Below, piece after piece: positions 1 through 6,779 of a DNA stretch of 9,995 nt. Under the pieces are notes generated by a model that saw only the letters and a list, made by a program, of their open reading frames with translations, had not been told where the DNA came from and searched no databases. The translations under genes and the position numbers were made by a program. The stretch is from Limnohabitans sp. (lineage in GTDB: Bacteria; Pseudomonadota; Gammaproteobacteria; Burkholderiales; Burkholderiaceae_C): the NCBI GenBank assembly GCA_018883305.1, contig VEQI01000091.1, positions 1 through 9,995 of the forward strand, read 5' to 3'. Within the stretch, counting starts at the first letter, position 1, and each line of letters opens with the position of its first letter.

Positions 1-1
1 T

Positions 2-187
2 GGACGGATGCCCATGAAGGATATTGTGGGTGAAACCAACGAAATGATTGAGCGCATGTGCATCCTGGCGGCCCTGGACCTGACACGAAACAATCGCGCC
101 TCGGCCGCCGAAATGCTCGGACTGTCGCGTCAGAGCCTGTATGTCAAACTGCGCCGCTTTGGCCTGGCGACCGACAAAGATCACTAA
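2..187 (+). CDS. ppsR: PpsR/CrtJ transcriptional repressor, C-terminal fragment
   Basis: Only the last 61 codons are present; the gene enters from the left edge in frame 2 and stops at TAA 185-187. PpsR/CrtJ is a redox-sensitive repressor of bacteriochlorophyll, carotenoid and light-harvesting genes that binds TGT-N12-ACA palindromes. The visible part is the conserved end of the family: a linker reading MKDIVGET, a helix with two Cys-free acidic turns (ETNEMIERM), then a Fis-type helix-turn-helix with NNRASAAEMLG followed by LSRQSLYVKLRRFGL, the recognition helix. A cysteine lies just before this domain (MCILAALDL). The N-terminal PAS domains are outside the window. A PpsR box starts three bases after the stop codon and bchG follows, a typical PGC context. 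The identity is strong even though the piece is short, because this helix-turn-helix is highly conserved in the family. Confidence 0.9.
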   Translation, partial: GRMPMKDIVGETNEMIERMCILAALDLTRNNRASAAEMLGLSRQSLYVKLRRFGLATDKDH

Positions 188-189
188 AG

Positions 190-207
190 TGTAAATTCTA
201 GTTGACA
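190..207. promoter_or_regulatory. PpsR/CrtJ operator upstream of bchG
   Basis: Positions 190-192 read TGT and 205-207 read ACA with exactly 12 bases between, the known PpsR/CrtJ recognition pattern. The right half is the fuller GACA; the left half is TGTA instead of TGTC. The right half overlaps a consensus -35 hexamer (TTGACA, 202-207), so a bound repressor would block RNA polymerase at the bchG promoter. It lies directly after the ppsR stop codon. Confidence 0.75.
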
Positions 208-229
208 TTGTTTCTTGTCGCGACAAAAT
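202..229 (+). promoter_or_regulatory. Probable sigma-70 promoter of the bchG operon
   Basis: A perfect -35 hexamer TTGACA (202-207) is followed after a 16-base spacer by CAAAAT (224-229), which matches 4 of 6 positions of TATAAT. The predicted transcription start falls about 235-237, at or next to the bchG ATG at 236. The -35 sits inside the PpsR box, which gives a simple repression mechanism. The assignment rests on pattern only. Confidence 0.5.
215..226. repeat. 12-bp perfect palindrome in the bchG promoter spacer
   Basis: TTGTCGCGACAA reads identically on both strands and lies between the -35 and -10 elements of the probable bchG promoter. Its arms are the same TGTC/GACA words used in PpsR boxes but with a 2-base centre (CG). 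With TGT at 209-211 it also forms TGT-N11-ACA, one base short of the PpsR pattern. It may be a secondary repressor contact or a site for another dimeric regulator. Confidence 0.35.
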
Positions 230-235
230 GTCGTT

Positions 236-1123
236 ATGACAAGACCCGCTCTGTCCTCTGTCGCAGAACTTCTCAAACCCATCACGTGGTTTCCGCCCAT
301 GTGGGCGTTCGCCTGCGGCGTGGTGGCGTCCGGTCGCTCGTTTCAGGAGCAATGGCTCGCCATTTTGCTAGGCCTTGTTCTCGCGGGTCCCTTGGTGTGT
401 GCCAGCAGTCAAGCCGTCAACGACTGGTTCGATCGCCACGTGGATGCGATCAACGAGCCACAACGCCCCATCCCGTCCGGACGCATCCCTGGTCGCTGGG
501 GTCTTTACATCGCCATTTTCTGGACCGGACTGTCTTTGATGTGGGCCTGGTACCTGAGCCCGTGGGGATTTGCCGCAGCGGGCCTGGGTCTGGTTCTGGC
601 TTGGGCTTACAGCGCCCCACCCTTTCGATTGAAGCAGAACGGTTGGTGGGGCAATGCGGCATGTGCGATCAGTTATGAAGGGTTGGCCTGGCTGACAGGC
701 GCTGCCGTGGTGTTGGGCGACGTCATGCCCGATGAACGATCCTTTGCCCTGGCGTTGCTGTTCAGTGTTGGCGCACATGGAATCATGACTTTGAATGACT
801 TCAAAGCGATCGAGGGCGATCAAAGAATGGGCGTGGGTTCCTTGCCGGTGCGTCTGGGTGTTTCACGCGCAGCCCGTACAGCCTGTTGGATGATGTTGCT
901 ACCCCAGGCGATGGTTGTCATCTTGTTACAGAGTTGGCATGCCGGCTGGCATGCGTTGGCGGTCGTGGCATTGATGGTGGGACAAATTCCCTTGATGTAC
1001 CGGTTTGTCCAGGACCCGGTCAACAAGGCATTGATGCTCAGTGCAGCCGGCGTTCCACTCTTTGTCAGCGGCATGATGGTCAGCGCCTGGGCTCTCCGTC
1101 TAGGGCATGGAGGACTCACATGA
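236..1123 (+). CDS. bchG: Bacteriochlorophyll synthase (geranylgeranyl-bacteriochlorophyllide a synthase)
   Basis: BchG is a UbiA-family integral membrane prenyltransferase that esterifies bacteriochlorophyllide a with geranylgeranyl diphosphate (or phytyl diphosphate), close to the end of the pathway, in the cytoplasmic membrane. Numbered from ATG 236 (295 residues), the first Asp-rich motif NDWFDRHVD is at 62-70 and runs into the family-typical INEPQRPIPSGRIPG. YSAPPFRLK is at 125-133, GNAACAISYEGLAWLTGA follows, and the second Asp-rich motif LNDFKAIEGDQR is near 186-197. Several hydrophobic segments fit a multi-span protein. An in-frame TTG at 215 would add seven residues, but it lies upstream of the predicted transcription start and has no ribosome site. 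ATG 236 also lacks a clear Shine-Dalgarno, so translation may be leaderless. The stop codon overlaps the bch2 start (ATGA, 1120-1123). Confidence 0.96.
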   Translation: MTRPALSSVAELLKPITWFPPMWAFACGVVASGRSFQEQWLAILLGLVLAGPLVCASSQAVNDWFDRHVDAINEPQRPIPSGRIPGRWGLYIAIFWTGLSLMWAWYLSPWGFAAAGLGLVLAWAYSAPPFRLKQNGWWGNAACAISYEGLAWLTGAAVVLGDVMPDERSFALALLFSVGAHGIMTLNDFKAIEGDQRMGVGSLPVRLGVSRAARTACWMMLLPQAMVVILLQSWHAGWHALAVVALMVGQIPLMYRFVQDPVNKALMLSAAGVPLFVSGMMVSAWALRLGHGGLT

Positions 1124-2472
1124 GCACAGCATCCGCGTTTGGGTGGCTTCAGATCTTCCGTTTGGGATTGATTCAAGCCTGCTTGGGTTCGGTGGTGGTC
1201 ATGACAACCTCCACCCTCAATCGAGTGATGGTCGTGGAGTTGTCACTGCCTGCACTGTTGCCGGGTTTGCTGGTGGGGTGGCATTACGCCGTTCAGATCG
1301 TCAGGCCGCGATTGGGATTCGGGGCCGACAAAGGGGGGCGATGCACCAGCTGGATGATGGGGGGGATGGCCGTTTTGTCAGCGGGCGGCTGCCTGGCGGC
1401 ATTGGCCACCACGTGGATGGCTCATGACCGAATGCTCGGAATAACCACCGCAGTCATCGCCTTCTCGATGATCGGCTTGGGCGTGAGCTCATGCGGCACC
1501 TCACTGCTGGTGCTCATGTCCAAACGCGTCCCTGACAGCCTGCGCGCACCCGCCGCAACCACCGTGTGGATGATGATGATCCTGGGATTTGCATTGACCG
1601 CTGTCACGGCAGGGCGTTGGTTAGATCCCTTCAGTCCTGAGCGGTTGGTCTGGGTCACGACATGCGTTTCAGTGGTCGCATTGACTTTGAGCTTGCTCAG
1701 TATGTGGAGACTGGAGGGTGTCTCAGCGCCTGCCTTGGGCCAAGGCCAGCGACCCGCGCCCACTCGCGCCGATTTTGCTCGAACCCTGCAAGCCGTGTGG
1801 CTTGAACCGCAAGCTCGACACTTCACCGTGTTTGTCTTTCTCTCCATGCTGGCCTACAGTGCGCAAGACCTGATTCTGGAACCCTTCGCTGGCACCGTCT
1901 TTCGCATGACCCCTGGCGAAACCACGCAACTGTCAGGGCTGCAACATGCAGCCGTACTGGTGGGCATGATCAGCGTGGCTGTGGCAGGGTGTGGCTGGAT
2001 GAAAGGGCGATTGGGCAGTGTCCAGACGTGGATGGTGGGTGGGTGCCTGGTATCCGCCTTGGCCATGGCGGGCCTTTGTATGGCGGCCCAGCAAGCAGAG
2101 CAATGGCCATTGAAAGCCAACGTGTGGCTGCTCGGTGTGGCCAACGGCGCGTTTTCTATCGCGGCCATCACCACCATGATGCGTTTGGCCCGCGAAGGAA
2201 CCGCTCAACGAGAAGGCACACGGATGGGGTTGTGGGGCGCCGCACAGGCCATGGCGTTTGGTTTGGGTGGATTGGTGGGCACCGGGGTGAGTGACCTGGC
2301 TCGCTATTGGATCCAGCAAGATGAATTGGCATATGCCTGCGTTTTCTTTTTTGAAGTTGTTTTGTTCACATGGTCTGCGTGGTGGGCCATTCGCGTGGGA
2401 CAAAGCCCTACCCCATCGACTCAACCCAGCTTGAATGCCGCATCGTGGGCACAGAAAGGGCACCAACCATGA
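1120..2472 (+). CDS. bch2: PucC/LhaA-family membrane protein Bch2 (historical name: bacteriochlorophyll synthase 44.5 kDa chain)
   Basis: This is a 450-residue polytopic protein of the PucC branch of the major facilitator superfamily, corresponding to the ORF between bchG and bchP in purple bacteria (ORF428 of Rhodobacter capsulatus). Diagnostic segments near the N terminus are TSTLNRVMVVEL (about 30-41), LPALLPGLLVGWHYAVQ (43-59) and RPRLGFGADKGG (62-73), the family signature of a first-loop Arg/Asp-rich turn. About twelve hydrophobic segments follow, with a polar central stretch near 200-220. Homologues PucC and LhaA aid light-harvesting complex assembly and may deliver pigment; Bch2 itself has no proven enzyme activity despite its database name. 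ATG 1120 is preceded by a strong ribosome site GGAGGA (1109-1114). A longer in-frame reading back to 886 lies wholly inside bchG and is not real. It is coupled by ATGA overlaps to bchG and bchP. Confidence 0.9.
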   Translation: MSTASAFGWLQIFRLGLIQACLGSVVVMTTSTLNRVMVVELSLPALLPGLLVGWHYAVQIVRPRLGFGADKGGRCTSWMMGGMAVLSAGGCLAALATTWMAHDRMLGITTAVIAFSMIGLGVSSCGTSLLVLMSKRVPDSLRAPAATTVWMMMILGFALTAVTAGRWLDPFSPERLVWVTTCVSVVALTLSLLSMWRLEGVSAPALGQGQRPAPTRADFARTLQAVWLEPQARHFTVFVFLSMLAYSAQDLILEPFAGTVFRMTPGETTQLSGLQHAAVLVGMISVAVAGCGWMKGRLGSVQTWMVGGCLVSALAMAGLCMAAQQAEQWPLKANVWLLGVANGAFSIAAITTMMRLAREGTAQREGTRMGLWGAAQAMAFGLGGLVGTGVSDLARYWIQQDELAYACVFFFEVVLFTWSAWWAIRVGQSPTPSTQPSLNAASWAQKGHQP

Positions 2473-3665
2473 GTGAGGATATTTTTGATGCTGTCGTGGT
2501 GGGGGGCGGGCCGGCAGGCGCCACAGCAGCCGACGATCTGGCCAAAGCGGGCTGGAAGGTGCTGCTGCTGGATCGGGCAGGACGCATCAAACCGTGCGGC
2601 GGCGCGATACCCCCGCGCTTGATCAAGGACTTTGAAATTCCCGACCATCTTTTGGTGGCCAAAATTCGTTGTGCGCGCATGATTTCTCCCAGCGACAACC
2701 GGGTGGACATTCCGATCGACAATGGGTTTGTGGGAATGGTGAATCGCGACAGTTTTGACGAGTGGCTACGCGAGCGAGCGCGAGAACACGGTGCCATCAG
2801 ACAACAGGGCCGATTCGAGTCCATCAGTCAAGAGGCAGACGGCACAGCGAGAGTGCATTTCCAATCTACCCTTGCCAAGCAAGTCACGGTGAGCTGTAGC
2901 GTGCGTGCTCGCCTGGTGATTGGCGCTGACGGTGCTCGCTCCGAGGTGGCTCGTCAGTGTGTGGAAGGCGCAGAGCGAACACGGTACGTCTTTGCCTATC
3001 ACGAGATCATTGCCGCGCCTCCGCCCTCCACGCAACACGACGCCGAGCGCTGTGACGTGTACTACCGCGGCACACTCTCACCTGATTTTTACGGCTGGGT
3101 ATTTCCGCACGGCGACACCATGAGTGTGGGCACAGGTAGCGCTGACAAAGGTTTTTCGTTGAGAAGCGCGGTGGAACGACTGCGAGAAACCGCCGATCTG
3201 CGTGATGCACCCACGCTGCGAAAGGAGGGAGCGCCCATTCCGCTGAAACCGTTGCCCCGCTGGGACAACGGGAGAAATGTGATGCTGTGTGGCGACGCCG
3301 CTGGTGTGGTTGCGCCCTCCTCTGGAGAGGGCATCTACTACGCCATGGCCTGTGCACGCATGACGGCAGAGGCTGCGCACCAATTTCTTCAAACGAGTGA
3401 GGTGTCCGCTCTCAAACAAGCACGCAAGCAATTCATGAAGGCCCATGGTCGTGTCTTCTGGGTGTTGGGGATCATGCAGTATTTCTGGTACAGCAGCGAC
3501 AAGCGGCGCGAGAAATTTGTCAAAATCTGTGAAGATAAAGACGTGCAGCAACTGACTTTCGAGTCCTACATGAACAAGATACTGGTCCGCAAAAAGCCGA
3601 TGGCGCATGTACGCATCTTCTTCAAAGACTTGGGGCATCTCTTGGGGTTCGCGCGGACCTCATGA
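2469..3665 (+). CDS. bchP: Geranylgeranyl diphosphate/geranylgeranyl-bacteriochlorophyll reductase
   Basis: BchP is a flavoprotein that reduces three double bonds of the geranylgeranyl tail to give phytyl, before or after esterification by BchG. The 398-residue protein (near the usual 390-400) starts with a Rossmann FAD motif, VVVGGGPAGATAA at 9-21, with the acidic end of strand 2 in LLLDR (D35). It continues with KPCGGAIPPRLI (41-52), which holds the conserved Cys-Gly-Gly of the family, GADGARSEVAR at 152-162, and the second FAD motif CGDAAGVVAPSSGEGIYYAM at 274-293. The C-terminal end is basic and typical for BchP. ATG 2469 overlaps the bch2 stop (ATGA) and has AAGGG at 2456-2460 as ribosome site. 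The upstream in-frame extension to 2370 lies within bch2 and is rejected. It is followed by tspO with another ATGA overlap. Confidence 0.96.
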   Translation: MSEDIFDAVVVGGGPAGATAADDLAKAGWKVLLLDRAGRIKPCGGAIPPRLIKDFEIPDHLLVAKIRCARMISPSDNRVDIPIDNGFVGMVNRDSFDEWLRERAREHGAIRQQGRFESISQEADGTARVHFQSTLAKQVTVSCSVRARLVIGADGARSEVARQCVEGAERTRYVFAYHEIIAAPPPSTQHDAERCDVYYRGTLSPDFYGWVFPHGDTMSVGTGSADKGFSLRSAVERLRETADLRDAPTLRKEGAPIPLKPLPRWDNGRNVMLCGDAAGVVAPSSGEGIYYAMACARMTAEAAHQFLQTSEVSALKQARKQFMKAHGRVFWVLGIMQYFWYSSDKRREKFVKICEDKDVQQLTFESYMNKILVRKKPMAHVRIFFKDLGHLLGFARTS

Positions 3666-4150
3666 AATCGTGGCGTGGCCTTTTGGTGGCGTTTGTGCTG
3701 AGTTTCGGCACAGCGGGCTTGGGAGGTGCAGTCACCGATCTGGGTCCCTGGTACCAGACGTTGCAGCAACCCCCTTGGAAACCTCCGGATTGGGCGTTTG
3801 GCCCTGTCTGGACCACGCTCTTCTCCCTCATGGCCTTCAGCGGTTGGTGGGCCTGGCGGGTCACGCCTGACGCCACCCGACGGCGCCAGGGATTGGCACT
3901 ATGGGCCTTCAATGGGCTCTGTAATGTCGCTTGGAGTTACATCTTCTTCACCTTGCAACGACCGGACTGGGCCTTGCTGGAGTGGGTACTGCTGTGGACA
4001 TCCATCGCAGCCCTCATGATGGCCTTGCGGCGCGACTCCAACCTTGCCGCCTGGTTGCTGGTTCCCTACTTGTTGTGGGTCAGCGTGGCGGGTGTGTTGA
4101 ACCACGCCGTCATGGTGCTGAATGGTCCGTTTCCTCGCGTTCCTGTCTGA
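3662..4150 (+). CDS. tspO: TspO/MBR family tryptophan-rich sensory protein
   Basis: TspO is a five-helix membrane protein that binds porphyrins and, in Rhodobacter (where it is also called CrtK), lowers photosynthesis gene expression in response to oxygen. The 162-residue length is normal. Family marks seen: WYQTLQQPPWKPPDWAFGPVW at 30-50 (Trp-30, Trp-39, Trp-44 and Trp-50 with the Pro ladder), FNGLCNVAWSYIFF at 83-96, and PYLLWVSVAGVLN at 135-147. Five hydrophobic stretches can be counted. Start ATG 3662 overlaps the bchP stop, so it is the last gene of the bchG operon. The usual PGC neighbour of tspO in Rhodobacter is a carotenoid gene; here it follows bchP. The ribosome site is weak, which fits translational coupling. 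Its last 41 bases are antisense to the end of bchO. Confidence 0.95.
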   Translation: MKSWRGLLVAFVLSFGTAGLGGAVTDLGPWYQTLQQPPWKPPDWAFGPVWTTLFSLMAFSGWWAWRVTPDATRRRQGLALWAFNGLCNVAWSYIFFTLQRPDWALLEWVLLWTSIAALMMALRRDSNLAAWLLVPYLLWVSVAGVLNHAVMVLNGPFPRVPV

Positions 4151-5024
4151 CCCAGTCTGATACACGCTGCGCCGTCGCAGAGGGGGCCTCTTCGTGTGCC
4201 AGATGCCCCAGTCCTGGAAGCAGTTGGTATTGTGCTTTGGGCAACTGTTGTGACAATGGCAGGGTGGATGACGGAACAATGGTGCGGTCCAACTCGCCAC
4301 ACAAGATCAAGACCGGTGAATTCAAATGTGACAACTGCGGGCTCCACGCGGCCAGGTCCCAGCGCTCCATCATGGTCAAGACACCCCGTACATGCACCGG
4401 TTGACTCAACAGCCGTTGATACAAACGGATACCCTCCGCTGAAAGCCTGGAGCCGGTTCCTTCCAATACCCGCTGCACCAGATGACCCCGGGCTGCCTGT
4501 TTGGCCATCAACCAGCCCGACAACGGATTCAGGGTGACCAATTTGGCAGCCGGCGCAAAGAGCCATCCGGCCAAGCCCTGCATCGGCAACCAGGCTGGAT
4601 TCAAGGCAACCAGCAAAGGCTTGTCCGTTGATGCGGATCGCAGCACCATTTCAGCAGCGACAGCGGCACCAGCGGAGTGCCCCACCAGCACCGAGGGATT
4701 CATTCCCAGTGTGCGCATCAAGTCCTGGACCGCTTGCGCCATGCCAGGCAAGTTCATCACGGCTGAATCAGCCAAACCGGTGAATGCGTGACCTGGCAAG
4801 TCCACACTGACCACGGTAAAACGACGAGCCCATTCAGGAATGAGATGTCGCCAGGTATGACCTGACGCCCCCGTGCCGTGCAACAAGAGCATCACGGGGC
4901 CACACCCTTGTCGTTGCACATGCCAGCGCAATCCTGCCGCATGTACAAATGAACTGGAAGAAGCCAGTGGCCAATCGTCTCGCCATTCCCGCCAGTCCAG
5001 CGCCGGATAGAGAGCGTCAAACAT
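4110..5024 (-). CDS. bchO: BchO, alpha/beta-hydrolase-fold protein of the magnesium chelatase operon
   Basis: BchO proteins are alpha/beta hydrolases always found beside bchI and bchD and annotated as magnesium-chelatase accessory proteins; the true substrate is unknown. The start chosen is ATG at 5024 (304 residues); a GTG directly upstream (5027) would add one residue, and residue numbers here count from that GTG. Visible family traits are GLRWHVQRQG near 32-41, an oxyanion-type loop LLLHGTGASGHTW (47-59), PGHAFTG (78-84), the nucleophile elbow VGHSAGA with Ser-118, an acid candidate Asp-247 in CGELDRTIVP, and His-275 in PGLGHLAHEE. The full catalytic triad is therefore present, so a hydrolase activity is possible. 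It follows bchD by 9 bases with a poor ribosome site. Its 3' end runs 41 bases into the convergent tspO gene. Confidence 0.93.
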   Translation of the reverse strand: MFDALYPALDWREWRDDWPLASSSSFVHAAGLRWHVQRQGCGPVMLLLHGTGASGHTWRHLIPEWARRFTVVSVDLPGHAFTGLADSAVMNLPGMAQAVQDLMRTLGMNPSVLVGHSAGAAVAAEMVLRSASTDKPLLVALNPAWLPMQGLAGWLFAPAAKLVTLNPLSGWLMAKQAARGHLVQRVLEGTGSRLSAEGIRLYQRLLSQPVHVRGVLTMMERWDLAAWSPQLSHLNSPVLILCGELDRTIVPSSTLPLSQQLPKAQYQLLPGLGHLAHEEAPSATAQRVSDWVRQEREETDHSAP

Positions 5025-5033
5025 CACAAGTCT

Positions 5034-6779
5034 TCACGCGGTGCTGTGCAAGAGATGTCTCATGGCATTGGCCATGCGTTCTGACTGCGCATGGGGCATA
5101 GGCAGGTACTGTGCGGCCATCAAACGGGCCCATTGCTGCGCCAACGGGTCCGGCTGCATCGAGGTGTCCAGCCACAAGGCTGTGAGCCGACATTGCGCCC
5201 ATGCCTGGGCCAGTGCCCGCGCGTCTCGTTGCGCCGCCTCTCGCCCCCCCATTCCTTGCAAGTCGACATTGGCGCGGCCATCACTCAGCATCACCAAAAC
5301 GGGCGTCACACCCAGTCGAACCTGTTGTTGTGCCACGTCCAGCGCCATACGCATTGCACTTGCCAGCGGCGTTCCTCCACCGGCAGGCAGACCCGACAAG
5401 GCTCGTTTGGCTCTGACCAAGGAACGTGTGGGTGGCAGCAATATTTGTGCTTGCCCTGCTCTGAATGACAAGACACACACCTGGTCTCGTCGCGCATAGG
5501 ACTGATGCAGCATCAACTCCACTGCCCCTTTGGCCTCTGCCAGTCGCTGCATCGCGGCGGATCCGGAAGCATCCACCGCAAAAATCAAGCAGGTGCTCGC
5601 ATGCTGTGCAAAGCGCTGACAATGGAAGTCCTCGGCGCGGATAGCCACGCGCACCCCACCACGCGGTGGGGGTCTCAAGGATTGACGCGGCACTGCAGCC
5701 CGCAACGTGGCCAAGACATGAAGACGAGCACCCTGGTGAGGCTTTCCTGGCCGAGGCGCAAGCGGTCGCCCGCGGTGCTGGCTGTGTTTCATCACCCCTT
5801 GCTGACCTTGGGACCCAGGGCCACGCACAGTCTGCCCATTGAGTTTCAATCGGTCCAACAGCTGATCGGGCAAAGCGGCCACAGCCGCTTGCAAAATCAC
5901 CTCGTCAAGGGCTTGCCTATCCTCTGGTTGAACGGCATCTTCGCTCGATGCAGTGGACGGGTCAGAGGTGTGAGACGATTCGGGCGGGTCAGCCTGAGGG
6001 GCGTCGGCAGGTTCCGTCTCAGTTGCGGGCAACATGGTCGCACGGGGCGCCAACACCCAGCGTGCAGCGCGCGCAAGATCTTGGGCTTGAACGGCGTCAC
6101 GACCTTGCAAAGCCGCCAGAATACGCGCCAAGCGGGCCGCCATTTGCGGCGCGCGCAAAGAATTCACGCCCAGGGCCATGGCCGTTTGGCACAACACTTC
6201 GAGTTGCTGGTCACTGACGGCGACCTGTGGCCAGTTCGCACGCGCGTGCAGTACATCATCCATCTCAAAATCGGAATCGATGGTGTCTCGCAGCGTGAGC
6301 TCTCGCAAGTCCAGCCACAAGCCCAGTCGCTCTGCCAAACTGGCCGCAATACACGCTTCATCGTCCTGTGATTCATCCAGGGCCACCAGGCCAAAGTTCG
6401 ACAAAGTATCCACCGGCGCCCGATCCTGCGCCTGCACAATCCGAGCCACCAGCCCGCTGTGCAGTCTCTCGGCCATGGGCAATATCACCACCCCGCCATT
6501 GGCTTGCGCGAGCAGTCCCTGTTGCCAGACCGTTCGCCCCTGTGCCAGGGTGGCGCTGACATCCAGCCCCCCGGACAAGCGCTCATCATCCACATGCGAA
6601 GGGATACGTACCGTGACCGAAACTCTGGCCCTCAAGATGGCCAGGCACTGCTCCCGGGCGGGACCGTGGTACCCACGCACCCAGGCGCCTCCTAATGCGG
6701 CCGGACTCACCGACAGCGCGGTCAAGGCCCATCCCAGTTCCGAACCGGCCGAGGATATGGACAGCGCGTCCAGGCTCAC
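5034..6779 (-). CDS. bchD: Magnesium chelatase subunit D
   Basis: BchD is the platform subunit that forms a two-ring AAA+ complex with BchI and activates BchH for ATP-dependent Mg2+ insertion into protoporphyrin IX in the cytoplasm. The 581-residue protein has three parts. Residues 1-250 are an AAA+-like module without a Walker A motif, as usual in BchD. A Pro/Glu/Ser-rich acidic linker lies at about 250-290 and a basic Gly/Arg/Gln-rich region at about 315-380. The C-terminal von Willebrand A domain carries the MIDAS motif DASGS (Asp-403, Ser-405, Ser-407), the Thr of GGGTPL (Thr-470) and Asp-500 in MLSDGRAN; all the metal-site residues are kept. The start is GTG 6779, which overlaps the bchI stop as GTGA (6776-6779), implying coupled translation. 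A modest AGGA lies about a dozen bases upstream. Confidence 0.95.
   Translation of the reverse strand: MSLDALSISSAGSELGWALTALSVSPAALGGAWVRGYHGPAREQCLAILRARVSVTVRIPSHVDDERLSGGLDVSATLAQGRTVWQQGLLAQANGGVVILPMAERLHSGLVARIVQAQDRAPVDTLSNFGLVALDESQDDEACIAASLAERLGLWLDLRELTLRDTIDSDFEMDDVLHARANWPQVAVSDQQLEVLCQTAMALGVNSLRAPQMAARLARILAALQGRDAVQAQDLARAARWVLAPRATMLPATETEPADAPQADPPESSHTSDPSTASSEDAVQPEDRQALDEVILQAAVAALPDQLLDRLKLNGQTVRGPGSQGQQGVMKHSQHRGRPLAPRPGKPHQGARLHVLATLRAAVPRQSLRPPPRGGVRVAIRAEDFHCQRFAQHASTCLIFAVDASGSAAMQRLAEAKGAVELMLHQSYARRDQVCVLSFRAGQAQILLPPTRSLVRAKRALSGLPAGGGTPLASAMRMALDVAQQQVRLGVTPVLVMLSDGRANVDLQGMGGREAAQRDARALAQAWAQCRLTALWLDTSMQPDPLAQQWARLMAAQYLPMPHAQSERMANAMRHLLHSTA

Noticed and set aside
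215..235. TTG start for bchG seven codons upstream
   Set aside because: It has no ribosome site, is within the promoter palindrome and lies upstream of the predicted transcript start.
886..1119. N-terminal extension of bch2 by 78 codons
   Set aside because: It lies wholly within bchG in another frame. The PucC-type N terminus starts at ATG 1120, which has a strong GGAGGA site.
2370..2468. N-terminal extension of bchP by 33 codons
   Set aside because: It is inside bch2. The FAD motif sits at the expected distance from ATG 2469.
5505..6371. Plus-strand ORF of 288 codons opposite bchD
   Set aside because: It is antisense to bchD, with low-quality composition, no ribosome site and no family resemblance.
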